From the NCBI GenBank assembly GCA_913055695.1, contig CAJXKF010000001.1:328354-392353 (forward strand): a stretch of DNA of 64,000 nucleotides, written 5' to 3'. The stretch is from an uncultured Methylophaga sp. GTDB lineage: Bacteria > Pseudomonadota > Gammaproteobacteria > Nitrosococcales > Methylophagaceae. The position numbers were made by a program, and so were the translations under genes. Positions 17,735 through 27,530 of the stretch are shown piece after piece; positions within the stretch are counted from its first letter, which is position 1, and the number at the start of each line of letters is the position of its first letter. The notes under the pieces are model-generated. The model searched no databases and was not told the origin of the DNA. It saw nothing but the letters and a program-made list of their open reading frames with translations.

Positions 17735-18151
17735 CTACTTAAATGGCTCCAGCTCATTCATCAAGCGTTCAGCCAGCTCCCGGAAACGCCGCATCTTCTT
17801 GTCATATTCCCTGCTGAAAATCTCATGTTCGCGCTGCATATCCTTGTGATTACGCGCCATAATCTTGTGCAGATGCTTGTTTTTTTCAACTTCGATATGA
17901 GAGGGACAGGCCGGCGGACATTGTTTTTCCAGCCCACAGCGGTAACGGTTTAAATCTTCGTTGTGTTTATCAATGCGTGCTTTGTGAATATCGAGCTTGG
18001 AGGAATGCTCGGGCAACGCTTTTTCCAGCATGTACAGTAACGCCACCAGTCGCTGGGTTTCATGTTGCCAATACTGGATTTCTCCCTGCCAGCGCTCATC
18101 ATCCTGCTGCCACTGGTCATTGGTGAGTCTGAGCTGTTCCTTTTCGTCCAT
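17735..18151 (-). CDS. Hypothetical helical protein, paralogue B (Cys/His-rich)
   Basis: This 138-residue protein has the same length and layout as the product of 17034-17450, with the same central ALLYMLEKALPE and LDIHKARIDKHNEDL blocks and the C-x5-C-x3-C cluster (CGLEKQCPPAC). Differences lie mainly at the N-terminus and in charged surface positions, so the duplication is not recent. GGGAG precedes the ATG by ten bases, inside the same conserved GGCGGGAGTGGC leader as paralogue A. Function unknown; metal binding by the shared Cys and His is a guess. Confidence 0.75.
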   Translation of the reverse strand: MDEKEQLRLTNDQWQQDDERWQGEIQYWQHETQRLVALLYMLEKALPEHSSKLDIHKARIDKHNEDLNRYRCGLEKQCPPACPSHIEVEKNKHLHKIMARNHKDMQREHEIFSREYDKKMRRFRELAERLMNELEPFK

Positions 18152-18345
18152 GTCTGCGCCACTCCCGCCAGTTTAAAAACAATGCTTGGTGGTTATGCTT
18201 TATTATTAGTCGATAATATTACGCCTGTGCCGACTAAATTAAAATCTCAGATACCGATTTATCCCTGCCGCAGTCAATTGATGGGACAGCCCCGCTAAAT
18301 CCAAGTAAAATAACAGGTTTATTCAGCACCTCAGGAAACACCAAC

Positions 18346-19344
18346 ATGGCCGAGATTGTCGTTTGCGCCCTCTATAAATTTGTCACCCTGGATGACTTTC
18401 AGGCAAAGAAACAGCCTTTGCTGGATTTCATGCTCACGCGTGACATACGTGGCACCTTGCTGCTCGCCAGAGAAGGCATTAACGGCACCGTCGCAGGCTC
18501 ACGTGATGCCATCAATGCCCTCCTGGATTATCTGAGACAAGATCCGCGCCTGGCTGAAATCAGCTTCAAAGAGTCCCGCACCGACAGTTCGCCGTTTATG
18601 CGCAGCCGCGTCAAACTGAAAAAAGAAATTGTCACCATGGGGGTCGAGGGCATTGACCCAAAACGTGTGGTCGGTACCTACGTCAAACCCGGAGAGTGGA
18701 ACCAGCTGATTTCTGAACCGGATGTATTGCTGGTTGATACCCGTAACGACTACGAAGTGCAGGTCGGCACCTTTAAAAATGCAGTGAATCCCAAGACTGA
18801 CAGCTTCCGCGAGTTTCCGGAGTACGTGAAAACGCACCTGGATCCGAGCAAGCACAAAAAGGTCGCGATGTTCTGCACCGGCGGCATTCGCTGCGAGAAA
18901 TCCACTGCTTATCTGAAACAACAGGGCTTTGAGGAGGTGTATCACCTGGAAGGTGGCATTCTTAAATATCTTGAAGAAGTCCCGGCTGAACAATCGATGT
19001 GGGAAGGCGAATGCTTTGTGTTTGATGATCGTGTAACAGTTAATCATCAACTGGAAAAAGGCGATTATGATCAATGTCATGCCTGCCGCCTGCCGATTAC
19101 AGAAGAAGATAAGCAAAGTCCGCTTTATCAGAAAGGCGTCAGCTGTCCGCATTGTTATCATCAGACCAGCGACGATCAGAAACGGCGTTTTGCTGAACGC
19201 GAGAAACAGATTCAACTGGCTCGCCTGCGGGGTGAAGCCCATATCGGCCAGGAAACAGCCGAAGCCGCAGAGCTGAATCGTCAGAAAAAACGCGAACGCC
19301 GCGAAGCCGACAAACAGGCAGCAGAAAAACAACAGCGAAGCTGA
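18346..19344 (+). CDS. trhO: tRNA uridine(34) hydroxylase TrhO (rhodanese family)
   Basis: TrhO (YceA) uses oxygen to form 5-hydroxyuridine at the wobble position of several tRNAs. The 332 residues have the N-terminal acylphosphatase-like domain ([15 protein letters not shown]), a rhodanese domain with active-site loop [11 protein letters not shown], and a C-terminal extension with CHACR and CPHCY knuckles and a basic tail. All are typical of the longer gammaproteobacterial form. ggt starts one base after its stop. Confidence 0.93.
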   Translation: MAEIVVCALYKFVTLDDFQAKKQPLLDFMLTRDIRGTLLLAREGINGTVAGSRDAINALLDYLRQDPRLAEISFKESRTDSSPFMRSRVKLKKEIVTMGVEGIDPKRVVGTYVKPGEWNQLISEPDVLLVDTRNDYEVQVGTFKNAVNPKTDSFREFPEYVKTHLDPSKHKKVAMFCTGGIRCEKSTAYLKQQGFEEVYHLEGGILKYLEEVPAEQSMWEGECFVFDDRVTVNHQLEKGDYDQCHACRLPITEEDKQSPLYQKGVSCPHCYHQTSDDQKRRFAEREKQIQLARLRGEAHIGQETAEAAELNRQKKRERREADKQAAEKQQRS

Positions 19345-19345
19345 T

Positions 19346-21007
19346 ATGCGTCCTCTGATTGCCAGTCTCTGTCTCTGTCTTTTCACGTTATCCGCTTCTG
19401 CGCAGGCTAACCCCGCCGCGATTGCCAGCGCCCATCCGCTCGCTACCAAAGCCGGCTTTGAGATTCTGCAACAGGGCGGTAATGCCTTTGATGCCGCGGT
19501 CGCCGTCACGGCCGCGCTGGCCGTGGTCGAACCGGCCGGTTCCGGTCTTGGCGGGGGTGGTTTCTGGCTGCTGCACCGTGCTGAAGATAATTATCAGGTC
19601 ATGATCGATGGCCGTGAAATGGCACCGGGTCATGCCCACAAGGATATGTATCTGGATGCCAAGGGCCGGTTTCAGCCACAGCAAGCATTGAACGGTCCAC
19701 TGGCCGCGGGCATTCCCGGTGTGCCGGCGGGGCTTGTACATTTAAGTCAGAAATATGGTGTCTTGCCTTTAACAACCAGTCTGCAGCCGGCTATTCGTTA
19801 CGCAGAACAGGGCTTTGCAGTCACTGAGGGCTATCAGCATCTCGCCGGTTTTCGTCGCGATACCCTGCGTCAGTATCCTGAAGCGGCCAGCATCTTTCTT
19901 GATAACGGTGAGGTCCCAAAAGTTGGCACCATGATTCGCCAGCCGGATCTCGCCCACACGCTGAAAGCCATTGCCAGTCAGGGGGCGTCCGGTTTTTATC
20001 AAGGCGAAATCGCCGACAAGCTGGTGACTGCAGTGCGGCAGTATGGCGGTATCTGGACCCGGGCTGATCTCAGTAACTACAAAATCATTGAGCGCGAGCC
20101 GGTCACCGGACATTATCGTGGCAACCGGATTACTTCCGCAGCCCTACCCTCTTCCGGTGGTATTGTGCTGATGATTGCCCTCAATCAGCTGGCTAATTTT
20201 GATCTGCAAAATGCGGAACTGACTCAGCGCAGGCACTGGGTCGTGGAAGCCATGCGCCGAGCTTATTTTGATCGCAGCCGTTATCTTGGCGATGCCGATT
20301 TTATTGAGGTGCCCGCTTATCTCACCAGCCCTGCCTATGGCCGCGAACTGAGTCGCAGCATTGATGATCAGACCGCCACGCCCAGCGAGGCGCTGCCGGT
20401 GAGAGACGCAGCAGGTGAAAACACCACTCATTTTTCTGTTATTGATGAGCACGGCAATCGTGTTGCGGCAACGCTGAGCATCAACTATCCCTTCGGCTCC
20501 GGCTTTGTTGCCAAGGGCACCGGCGTTCTGCTTAATGATGAGATGGATGATTTTTCAGCCAAAGAAGGTGTTGCCAATGTTTACGGGCTGGTAGGTAACA
20601 AAGCCAATGCCATTGAACCCTACAAGCGCCCTTTGTCGAGCATGTCACCGACTTTCATTGAAAATGATCAGCGCCTGATGATTACCGGCACCCCGGGCGG
20701 CAGCCGCATTATCAGCATGGTGCTGTTGAGTCTGCTGGATTTTGTCGACGGCGATTCGGCTCAGGAGATTGTTGCCGCGCCACGTTACCATCATCAGTAT
20801 CTGCCCGATGTCATTCAACTGGAAAAAGACGGATTCAGCGAAGCCGAAATAGCGGCACTGAGACAACGCGGCCATGAGATTAAACAACTCAATCGTCGCT
20901 ATGGCGATATGCAAACCGTGATAGTCAACAAACAAAACGGTGACACCGAAGCTGCCAGTGATCCCCGCGGCGAAGGGCTGGCAGAAGTACGGCAGATCAA
21001 GCCTTAA
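19346..21007 (+). CDS. ggt: Gamma-glutamyltranspeptidase
   Basis: Periplasmic Ntn-hydrolase that cleaves gamma-glutamyl bonds such as that of glutathione. The 553-residue precursor has a signal peptide ending near ASAQA. The processing site and nucleophile is Thr360 in NTTHFSVIDEHGN, followed by small-subunit motifs (LNDEMDDF, KRPLSSMSPT, GTPGGSRI). The large-subunit motif GSGLGGGGFWLL is also present. It probably shares a transcript with trhO. The 3' end overlaps the convergent membrane-protein gene by 11 bases. Confidence 0.93.
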   Translation: MRPLIASLCLCLFTLSASAQANPAAIASAHPLATKAGFEILQQGGNAFDAAVAVTAALAVVEPAGSGLGGGGFWLLHRAEDNYQVMIDGREMAPGHAHKDMYLDAKGRFQPQQALNGPLAAGIPGVPAGLVHLSQKYGVLPLTTSLQPAIRYAEQGFAVTEGYQHLAGFRRDTLRQYPEAASIFLDNGEVPKVGTMIRQPDLAHTLKAIASQGASGFYQGEIADKLVTAVRQYGGIWTRADLSNYKIIEREPVTGHYRGNRITSAALPSSGGIVLMIALNQLANFDLQNAELTQRRHWVVEAMRRAYFDRSRYLGDADFIEVPAYLTSPAYGRELSRSIDDQTATPSEALPVRDAAGENTTHFSVIDEHGNRVAATLSINYPFGSGFVAKGTGVLLNDEMDDFSAKEGVANVYGLVGNKANAIEPYKRPLSSMSPTFIENDQRLMITGTPGGSRIISMVLLSLLDFVDGDSAQEIVAAPRYHHQYLPDVIQLEKDGFSEAEIAALRQRGHEIKQLNRRYGDMQTVIVNKQNGDTEAASDPRGEGLAEVRQIKP

Positions 21008-21467
21008 ACCACCAGCTGATCTGGCGCGGCATCACACCTTCCCGGGCCTGGGCCAGAGAGGCCGTTTCCAGGATAATCAGTACCACGATTGTCAGTGAGA
21101 TCGGCAGCAGGCTGAACCAGCCCACCACCGCAAGCTGAATACCGCGCATTACCTGATCTGCCTGTAACAACAGGAAAAACCAGCCCAAACCGAACAAAGC
21201 GAGAGAGATCAGATAGGACCATAACAGGTAGCGGCCACGGCGCCAGGCCAGCAGCCAGTGGGCATAGATTAAATCTGGCTGCTCCCTTTTAGCTGCGCGC
21301 CGCATAATAGAGATAACAATGCCGGTCGAAATCAGCATCGGCAGCCCGACGATCAGCCATAGCACTTCTGTGTTGAACAAAATTGCCGGTAGCAGGAAAT
21401 GCACCACAGACAGGTTAAACAGCAGCCTCTCGTGCGCATCACTCGCTTTTTTGGCATCTTCTGTCAT
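20997..21467 (-). CDS. Hypothetical inner-membrane protein (156 residues)
   Basis: I do not recognise the family. The ATG at 21467 is preceded by AAGGAGATGACTGG, a strong ribosome site, so a longer upstream start is unlikely. Four hydrophobic segments are visible: two near 16-56, then about 80-105 and 115-140. The end reads LIILETASLAQAREG, which resembles the end of the upstream neighbour (FVLETSALAESRK), so the two may be related. It lies 16 bases downstream of that gene on the same strand. Confidence 0.65.
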   Translation of the reverse strand: MTEDAKKASDAHERLLFNLSVVHFLLPAILFNTEVLWLIVGLPMLISTGIVISIMRRAAKREQPDLIYAHWLLAWRRGRYLLWSYLISLALFGLGWFFLLLQADQVMRGIQLAVVGWFSLLPISLTIVVLIILETASLAQAREGVMPRQISWWFKA

Positions 21468-21483
21468 CCAGTCATCTCCTTCT

Positions 21484-21783
21484 TCAATTAGCTTTTCGAC
21501 TCTCAGCCAAAGCACTGGTTTCCAGCACAAACAACAGCGACCCCATCAGCAGAGTCGGCATTACGGCAAGGCAAAAGAATATCACCAGCACAATAGAAGC
21601 CATATTGCTGTCGTTGTGCAACCTCGCCAACAATCCGCCCAACAGCATGATCACAGCTGATATGGCAGATTGATGGTGACAGGCATACCAGTCAACCCAG
21701 CCGGTACTGATTAAAGCTGCAAACAGGATCAGACGCAGCAATGTTGGCAATAAGCCCGATGCCAGCGCTACAATCGGTAGCAA
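21484..21783 (-). CDS. Hypothetical small inner-membrane protein (99 residues)
   Basis: A highly hydrophobic frame with three predicted helices. The only start that keeps the whole frame is a TTG at 21783 without a clear ribosome site; a shorter product is possible. Its C-terminal helix and tail (LLFVLETSALAESRK) resemble those of the next gene, suggesting a diverged pair that may act together. No function can be given. Confidence 0.5.
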   Translation of the reverse strand: MLPIVALASGLLPTLLRLILFAALISTGWVDWYACHHQSAISAVIMLLGGLLARLHNDSNMASIVLVIFFCLAVMPTLLMGSLLFVLETSALAESRKAN

Positions 21784-21888
21784 AAATATGAAACAGGGCC
21801 AGCTTCAGCCTCATTCTCTGATTCGCTACACTGCCTGACAGGACGCTGACTTATACATCTGTTTCCCTTGCATAACAGGATAAAGTTT

Positions 21889-22659
21889 ATGATGCCTCTG
21901 ATTGACAGTCACTGTCATCTCGACTTCAACGCTTTTGATAATGACCGTGAGCAGGTGCTGAATCATTGCCGCGAACTGGGGCTGACCCACATCATTGTTC
22001 CCGGCGTGACCCGGGGAAGCTGGCCGGCCCTGCTAGAGACCTGCTCCCAGCATCCGATGCTGTTGCCGGCACTGGGACTGCATCCGATGTTTATGCAAGC
22101 CCATCAGGACGGGGATATTGCAGCACTGCAACAGACGCTGGAAAATCACCGGCCTGTCGCCATTGGTGAAATCGGCCTCGACTTTTTCCTTCAAGGTCAT
22201 GACAAAGCAGCGCAGACCGCTCTATTTGAAGCGCAGATTCAACTTGCCATTCAGTGCGATTTGCCGGTCATCCTGCATGTCAGGAAAGCGCATGATGAAG
22301 TACTGAAAGTCCTGCGACAGGCAAGCGGACTCCGGGGCGGTATTGTTCACGCCTTCAATGGCAGTATGCAACAGGCCGAGTTTTACATGCAGCAGGGATT
22401 TCTGTTCGGTGTCGGCGGCGCGCTCACCTATCCGCGTGCGCAGAAACTGCAGCGACTGTTCACTGAGCTGCCTTTATCCTCCATTGTGCTGGAAACCGAT
22501 GCGCCGGATATGCCCCTGGCTGGACATCAGGGCGAGCGCAACTCGCCGGAAATGATTCCACAGGTGCTGGAAAAACTGGCCGAACTACGTGATGAATCCG
22601 CCGCAGAAATCGCGGAGACCACCAGCAACAACTGCCGGACGCTGTTTAAGCTGCAATAA
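21889..22659 (+). CDS. TatD-family metal-dependent hydrolase (YjjV-like)
   Basis: The ATG at 21889 follows AGGA by eight bases and gives 256 residues. TatD motifs are complete: DSHCHLDF (two metal His), GEIGLDFF, LHVRKAHDE, HAFNGS and ETDAPDMPL. The sequence HIIVPGVTRGSW near residue 35 is closer to E. coli YjjV than to TatD or YcfH. Members are nucleases or possible D-aminoacyl-tRNA/DNA processing hydrolases; the substrate of YjjV is not settled. Confidence 0.88.
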   Translation: MMPLIDSHCHLDFNAFDNDREQVLNHCRELGLTHIIVPGVTRGSWPALLETCSQHPMLLPALGLHPMFMQAHQDGDIAALQQTLENHRPVAIGEIGLDFFLQGHDKAAQTALFEAQIQLAIQCDLPVILHVRKAHDEVLKVLRQASGLRGGIVHAFNGSMQQAEFYMQQGFLFGVGGALTYPRAQKLQRLFTELPLSSIVLETDAPDMPLAGHQGERNSPEMIPQVLEKLAELRDESAAEIAETTSNNCRTLFKLQ

Positions 22660-22796
22660 AAAACCGCGTCGCTCAAGGCATGAATTTTTCCTTTTGTCTC
22701 CTACAAATGGCCGAACCATGGTAAACCTATCCTGTCTAGTAGGAAGTCAGTACTTCAGGACACCGGCAAATCAGGACTCCAGGCACAGGACTATTT

Positions 22797-23708
22797 ATGG
22801 CCCAAACCCAACTCGACGCGATTCTGGCGAGTATCAACAATGTCATTCTAGGTAAGCAACATCCCATCAAACTGGCGCTCACCTGCCTGCTGGCAAGAGG
22901 CCATCTATTAATTGAAGATTTACCCGGCGTCGGTAAAACCACGCTGGCACATACCATCGCCAGTACCCTTGGACTCACTTTCCAGCGGATTCAGTTCACC
23001 AGCGATATGCTGCCTGCCGATATCATCGGCGTCTCAGTCTACGAGAGAGACAGCGGCAGATTCGGTTTCCACCCGGGGCCAGTCTTCACACAGCTGATTC
23101 TTGCCGATGAGGTGAACCGGGCCTCGCCCCGCACCCAGAGCGCCTTGCTGGAAGCGATGGAGGAACAGCAGGTCACAGTGGAAGGCACCACTCACACCCT
23201 GTCGTCACCGTTTTTTGTTATTGCGACCCAGAACCCGGCCAATCAGATTGGCACCTTTCCCCTGCCCGAATCACAACTGGATCGCTTTCTGATGCGCATT
23301 GAACTCGGCTATCCCGATGCCAAGGCGGAACGCGCGCTGCTGCTGGGTCAGGACCGTCGCCAGTTGCTGCGTGAGCTGCAGGCCGTGGTCAGTGTCGAGG
23401 ACTTACAGACATTGCAGGAACAGGTCACCGACATTCATGTCTCGAATGCCTTGGTTGATTATGTTCAGCGAATCCTCAGCCATACCCGCGATTCGGGACA
23501 TTATCACAGCGGTCTGTCTCCAAGAGCCGGTCTCGGCCTGCTGCGCGCCGGCCAGGCCTGGGCGATGCTGGAAGGACGCGACCATGTGCTGCCGGAAGAT
23601 ATTCAGGCGGTCTTACCCAGCATTGTCAGTCACCGTCTGCAACGGCGTGATGAAGACAGCCCTGAAGACTGGATTGACCAGTTGATTCGGCAGGTGGCGA
23701 TTCCCTGA
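22797..23708 (+). CDS. MoxR-family AAA+ ATPase
   Basis: A 303-residue AAA+ ATPase with Walker [12 protein letters not shown] near 42-52, the MoxR signature FQRIQFTSDMLPADIIG, Walker B ILADEVNRASPRTQSALLEAMEE and sensor ATQNPANQ. MoxR proteins act as chaperones or remodellers for partner proteins, generally coded alongside. Here the DUF58 and transglutaminase genes follow directly, the standard MoxR-DUF58-TgpA trio. Confidence 0.93.
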   Translation: MAQTQLDAILASINNVILGKQHPIKLALTCLLARGHLLIEDLPGVGKTTLAHTIASTLGLTFQRIQFTSDMLPADIIGVSVYERDSGRFGFHPGPVFTQLILADEVNRASPRTQSALLEAMEEQQVTVEGTTHTLSSPFFVIATQNPANQIGTFPLPESQLDRFLMRIELGYPDAKAERALLLGQDRRQLLRELQAVVSVEDLQTLQEQVTDIHVSNALVDYVQRILSHTRDSGHYHSGLSPRAGLGLLRAGQAWAMLEGRDHVLPEDIQAVLPSIVSHRLQRRDEDSPEDWIDQLIRQVAIP

Positions 23709-23711
23709 GCC

Positions 23712-24674
23712 ATGAGCAACGCGCTTGCAGCCATCTGGCAACGACTTCGCGACAGCCAAAAACAGCGGATTTATATTCTGCCCAGCCGCGCCGGCTATGC
23801 CTTTGCCGGTCTGTTACTGCTGATGCTGCTGGGGGCGATTAACTACAACAACAGCCTGGGGCATCTGCTCAGTTTTCTGCTGGCAAGCCTCGGTCATGTC
23901 ACCATGCATCACAGTCATCGCAATCTGCGTCTGCTGACGCTCAAAGTCACGCCGCTGGAAGCAGTATTCTGCGAACAGAATGCCCGCTTCAAGCTCAGCA
24001 TCGAAAATAATGACAGCCGCGACCGCTATCAGCTGGAAATCGCGCATAAAAAACATCCGAAGATGTCCCGCTGGCGTTTATTCAAGGCCTATGAGCCAGT
24101 ACAGAAAATCGCTTTTATCGAAGCCGATAACAGCACCTCCTGCACCCTCGAAGTAAAGACCCATCACCGGGGCTGGCATTCACTCAACACCCTACGCGTC
24201 GCCAGTCTGTATCCGCTTGGCCTGTTTTACTGCTGGACACTCTATCCGCAGACTGCCCGGGTGCTGGTTTATCCTCAGGCCAAAGGCAGGTTGCCCCTGC
24301 CTGCTCCCCCCGGCGGCGGCAAACAACGGCTGAAAGCCGAACAGCTGGGCGATGATGATTTTGCTGGTCTGCGCAATTACCGCGAAGGTGAACCGCTGCA
24401 CCGGGTTGCCTGGAAAGCCATGGCCCGGGATGAAGTCATGCGCAGTAAACAGTTTTCCAGTCCCGAGGGACATGAGCTGCAGTTACGCTGGCAGGATGTC
24501 GACACTGTCACTGATACCGAAGCCAGACTGTCTCAGCTCTGCAACTGGGTGATGCAGGCTGAACGCGCTGGACACCGCTACGGACTGCAGATTCCGGGAG
24601 TACAGATCGAAGCCGGCAACGGCCCGCAGCATCAGCATCATTGTCTGAAAACACTGGCTTTATATCATGGCTAA
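23712..24674 (+). CDS. DUF58 domain membrane-anchored protein
   Basis: The 320-residue product has two N-terminal membrane helices (about 20-65) and a long soluble part. It contains the DUF58 hallmark FAGLRNYREGEPLHRVAWKA near residue 225, followed by KQFSSPEGHE. DUF58 proteins have a von Willebrand-like fold and work with MoxR ATPases. The gene starts three bases after moxR, and its end overlaps the next start by eight bases. Confidence 0.9.
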   Translation: MSNALAAIWQRLRDSQKQRIYILPSRAGYAFAGLLLLMLLGAINYNNSLGHLLSFLLASLGHVTMHHSHRNLRLLTLKVTPLEAVFCEQNARFKLSIENNDSRDRYQLEIAHKKHPKMSRWRLFKAYEPVQKIAFIEADNSTSCTLEVKTHHRGWHSLNTLRVASLYPLGLFYCWTLYPQTARVLVYPQAKGRLPLPAPPGGGKQRLKAEQLGDDDFAGLRNYREGEPLHRVAWKAMARDEVMRSKQFSSPEGHELQLRWQDVDTVTDTEARLSQLCNWVMQAERAGHRYGLQIPGVQIEAGNGPQHQHHCLKTLALYHG

Positions 24675-26715
24675 GGCAGATACCTCTCCCGACCATCATG
24701 CGATGAATCAGCTGATCATCGCCCTGTTCATCGGCGCTCTGCCGCACTTTGTCTATCAGCCATTCTGGGTGGGTCTGGCCTTTATGGTGATGATTGGCTG
24801 GCGTCTGTTGCACAGCTACCGCGGCTGGCCGTTGCCGGCTGCCAGCCGCTGGCTCAAAATTCTGCACAATGGCACGGCGGCTTTGATGATCGTGCTGATT
24901 TTCGGCCAGTTTGGTCTCACCATCGGCCGTGATGCCGGCGCTGCCCTGCTCACTATTATGCTGGCTTTCAAGGTAGTCGAGATCCGCTCGCTGCGCGATT
25001 TTTACCTCAGTTGCTACCTTGGTTTTTTCCTGGTGATTACTAACTTCTTTTACAGTCAGAGCATGCTGATGGTGGCGCTGATGCTGCTGGTTGTGGTGCT
25101 GCTGACCGGCTGTTTGATCGGCGTGAACAGTGAGTCCTCGGCCATGCCTCTGAAACGGCGCTTGAAACTGTCGACGCAGATGGTGCTGCAGGCGATTCCG
25201 GTCATGCTGATTTTATTCGTGCTGTTTCCCCGCATTTCCGGCCCTATCTGGGGCTTGCCTCAGGATGCCAGCACCGCTACCACCTCGACCATGCCAGAGC
25301 AGATAACGCTCGGTGAAATGCCTTCTCAGACCGGCACCACCGGGATGAGCGAGGCTATTCAGATGGGCAAAATCAGTCAGCTCATTCAGTCCGACGAGAT
25401 TGCCTTCCGGGTCGAGTTTGAAAACGATGTGCTGCCGCCTGCGTCTGCCAGATACTGGCGCGGCCCGGTGTTATGGCAGACCAACGGCACCGTCTGGTCA
25501 CCACTGCCCAAGTCTGAACGTAGCCAGGCTACCCCCCAGATCGGTGTTCGCGGATCAGCCTACCAGTACACAATGACGCTGGAACCTCATAACAAACGCT
25601 GGCTGTTCGCGTTGGATATCCCGACCGAAAAGCCGGCCGTTATTCCTGCTTATTTAACCAGCGATGCTGAACTGCACAGTCAGAAACGCATCAAAAACCG
25701 CGCTCAGTACACGCTGGAATCCCATACCGACTACCAGCTCAATGCCGGTGGCGACCCCAATTTATGGGCCGCATTGCAATTGCCGGAAGGCCAGCATCCG
25801 CGTACCCGTCAGCTTGCCAGTGACTGGATTCAGCAAAGCCAGGGGCCGGAACAATACATAGACCGGGTCCTCAGCTTCTTTAACCAGGAAAATTTTGTCT
25901 ACACGCTGACGCCCCCTGTATTACAGGGCGATACCGTGGATCAGTTTCTGTTTGAAAGTCGTGAAGGCTTCTGTGAACACTATGCCGCCAGTTTCACCAT
26001 TCTGATGCGCGCGGCAGAAATTCCGGCCCGGATCGTCACCGGCTATCAGGGCGGTGAGGTCAATCCGGTGGATAATGTATTGACTGTCAGACAGCGTGAT
26101 GCCCACGCCTGGAGCGAAGTCTGGTTGCCTGAGCGCGGCTGGGTGCGAATTGATCCGACATCAGCGGTCTCCAGCCAGCGGGTGGAACAGGGCATGGCGG
26201 ACATCCTGCCTGCTGATCGCACTTCACCCCGCCTTATCGCCCAGAATGATGCACTGGTGCAGGTCTGGCGCGATCTGCGAAATAACTGGAATGCCATCAA
26301 TACCGCCTGGGATATCTGGATCGTCGGTTATGGCCCGCAAATCCAGAAAACCTTTCTGTCTCGGCTCGGCATGGACAATCCGGACTGGCGTAAAATGGCG
26401 GTGATTCTGACCCTGCTGCTGGCACTGACCGGTATTGTGATGCTGCTGTTGTCTTATTATCGTCGGGCCCATCCGGACCCCGCCGTGCGGCTGTATACAA
26501 TTTTCTGTCAGAAACTGGCGCGGCTGGGCCTCAATAAAGGCGAGCATGAGGGACCACTCGACTTTGCCGTCCGTGCGCAAAATGAGCTGCCGCAATATCA
26601 GCATCAGATCGCGGCCATCACCCGGCTCTATAGTGAGCTGCGTTATCGTCACCCCAGTGATGCCTTGCTGTCTGAGCTGGAAACCCAAATCAAACAGTTC
26701 CAGCCACGTCAGTAG
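24667..26715 (+). CDS. tgpA: TgpA-type transmembrane transglutaminase (DUF3488)
   Basis: A 682-residue inner-membrane protein: five or six N-terminal helices (DUF3488), a large periplasmic transglutaminase-like domain, then a helix near 580 and a cytoplasmic DUF4129 tail. The catalytic triad is visible as Cys in REGFCEHYAASF, His in RDAHAWSEVW and Asp in RIDPTSAV. In Pseudomonas the homologue TgpA is essential and its periplasmic domain has transglutaminase activity. It ends the moxR-DUF58-tgpA operon. Confidence 0.92.
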   Translation: MAKADTSPDHHAMNQLIIALFIGALPHFVYQPFWVGLAFMVMIGWRLLHSYRGWPLPAASRWLKILHNGTAALMIVLIFGQFGLTIGRDAGAALLTIMLAFKVVEIRSLRDFYLSCYLGFFLVITNFFYSQSMLMVALMLLVVVLLTGCLIGVNSESSAMPLKRRLKLSTQMVLQAIPVMLILFVLFPRISGPIWGLPQDASTATTSTMPEQITLGEMPSQTGTTGMSEAIQMGKISQLIQSDEIAFRVEFENDVLPPASARYWRGPVLWQTNGTVWSPLPKSERSQATPQIGVRGSAYQYTMTLEPHNKRWLFALDIPTEKPAVIPAYLTSDAELHSQKRIKNRAQYTLESHTDYQLNAGGDPNLWAALQLPEGQHPRTRQLASDWIQQSQGPEQYIDRVLSFFNQENFVYTLTPPVLQGDTVDQFLFESREGFCEHYAASFTILMRAAEIPARIVTGYQGGEVNPVDNVLTVRQRDAHAWSEVWLPERGWVRIDPTSAVSSQRVEQGMADILPADRTSPRLIAQNDALVQVWRDLRNNWNAINTAWDIWIVGYGPQIQKTFLSRLGMDNPDWRKMAVILTLLLALTGIVMLLLSYYRRAHPDPAVRLYTIFCQKLARLGLNKGEHEGPLDFAVRAQNELPQYQHQIAAITRLYSELRYRHPSDALLSELETQIKQFQPRQ

Positions 26716-26792
26716 CACCAGTGGCTCTGCTTTGCCAAATCCGCCCATTAGCAGGAAAATATGCAGCGATTCAGCTGCTTTGAGGTTTTTTG

Positions 26793-27530
26793 ATGGCACA
26801 CTCCAATCCGTTGTTTGAGCGCACCCATATCCTGATAGGCGATGAGGGTATCGCCAGACTGCAACAGTCACACATTTTCCTGGCCGGAATGGGCGGCGTC
26901 GGCTCTTTCACCGCCGAAGCGCTGGCACGGATGGGTGTCGGCAAAATGACCCTGGTCGATCATGATGTAGTATCCGGTTCCAATATGAACCGGCAACTGG
27001 TCGCGCTCAAATCAACTGTTGGTGAGCTCAAAGCCGACGTCATGGCTAATCGCATTAAAGAGATCAATCCGGATTGCGAGCTGGAACTCATCACCGAATT
27101 TCTGACGCCCGACACGATTCCTGAGATTTTGAGTCGCGGCTATGATGTGGTGATTGATGCCATCGACAGCCTCAGCAGCAAAAGTGCTTTGCTGGAAACC
27201 GCCTGGCGAAATGACATGCCTGTATTTGCCAGTATGGGCGCCGGTGGCAAGCTGGATCCGACCCAGGTTCGTACCGCCGATCTGATGGATACCAGTATGT
27301 GCAAACTGGCCAAGCACCTGCGCGCACAACTTCGTAAACGCGGTGTCGGTCGTGGCATTCAGACCGTCTACTCAACCGAATCCCCGCTGCCGCCGCTGCC
27401 GCCGGAACCTGTCAGTCGCGGTCGTGCCCGTGCTGTAAACGGCACGGTCAGTTATATGCCGTCTATTTTCGGACTCACCCTGGCCGGCATGGTGATTAAC
27501 CATATCGTCGGTGATGCCCGGCGTGTCTGA
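26793..27530 (+). CDS. tcdA: tRNA threonylcarbamoyladenosine dehydratase TcdA
   Basis: TcdA (CsdL/YgdL) is an E1-like enzyme that cyclises t6A37 in tRNA to ct6A with ATP. The 245 residues show the nucleotide fold GMGGVGSFTAEALARMGVGKMTLVD, then GSNMNRQLVAL and DVVIDAIDSLSSK. The C-terminal insert contains a Pro-rich PLPPLPPEP stretch encoded by repeated CCG. I choose the ATG at 26793, with GAGG eight bases upstream, over the TTG just before it. The next gene overlaps its last 17 bases. Confidence 0.93.
   Translation: MAHSNPLFERTHILIGDEGIARLQQSHIFLAGMGGVGSFTAEALARMGVGKMTLVDHDVVSGSNMNRQLVALKSTVGELKADVMANRIKEINPDCELELITEFLTPDTIPEILSRGYDVVIDAIDSLSSKSALLETAWRNDMPVFASMGAGGKLDPTQVRTADLMDTSMCKLAKHLRAQLRKRGVGRGIQTVYSTESPLPPLPPEPVSRGRARAVNGTVSYMPSIFGLTLAGMVINHIVGDARRV

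Larger units (their letters stand above)
17034..18260 (-). repeat. Tandem duplication: gene plus about 110 bp of upstream DNA, two diverged copies
   Basis: Copy A (about 17034-17560) and copy B (about 17735-18260) match over the whole coding region and over the first 110 bases upstream of each start. Both are in the same orientation. The extent of upstream similarity shows that promoter and gene were duplicated together and have kept a common control region. Confidence 0.7.
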
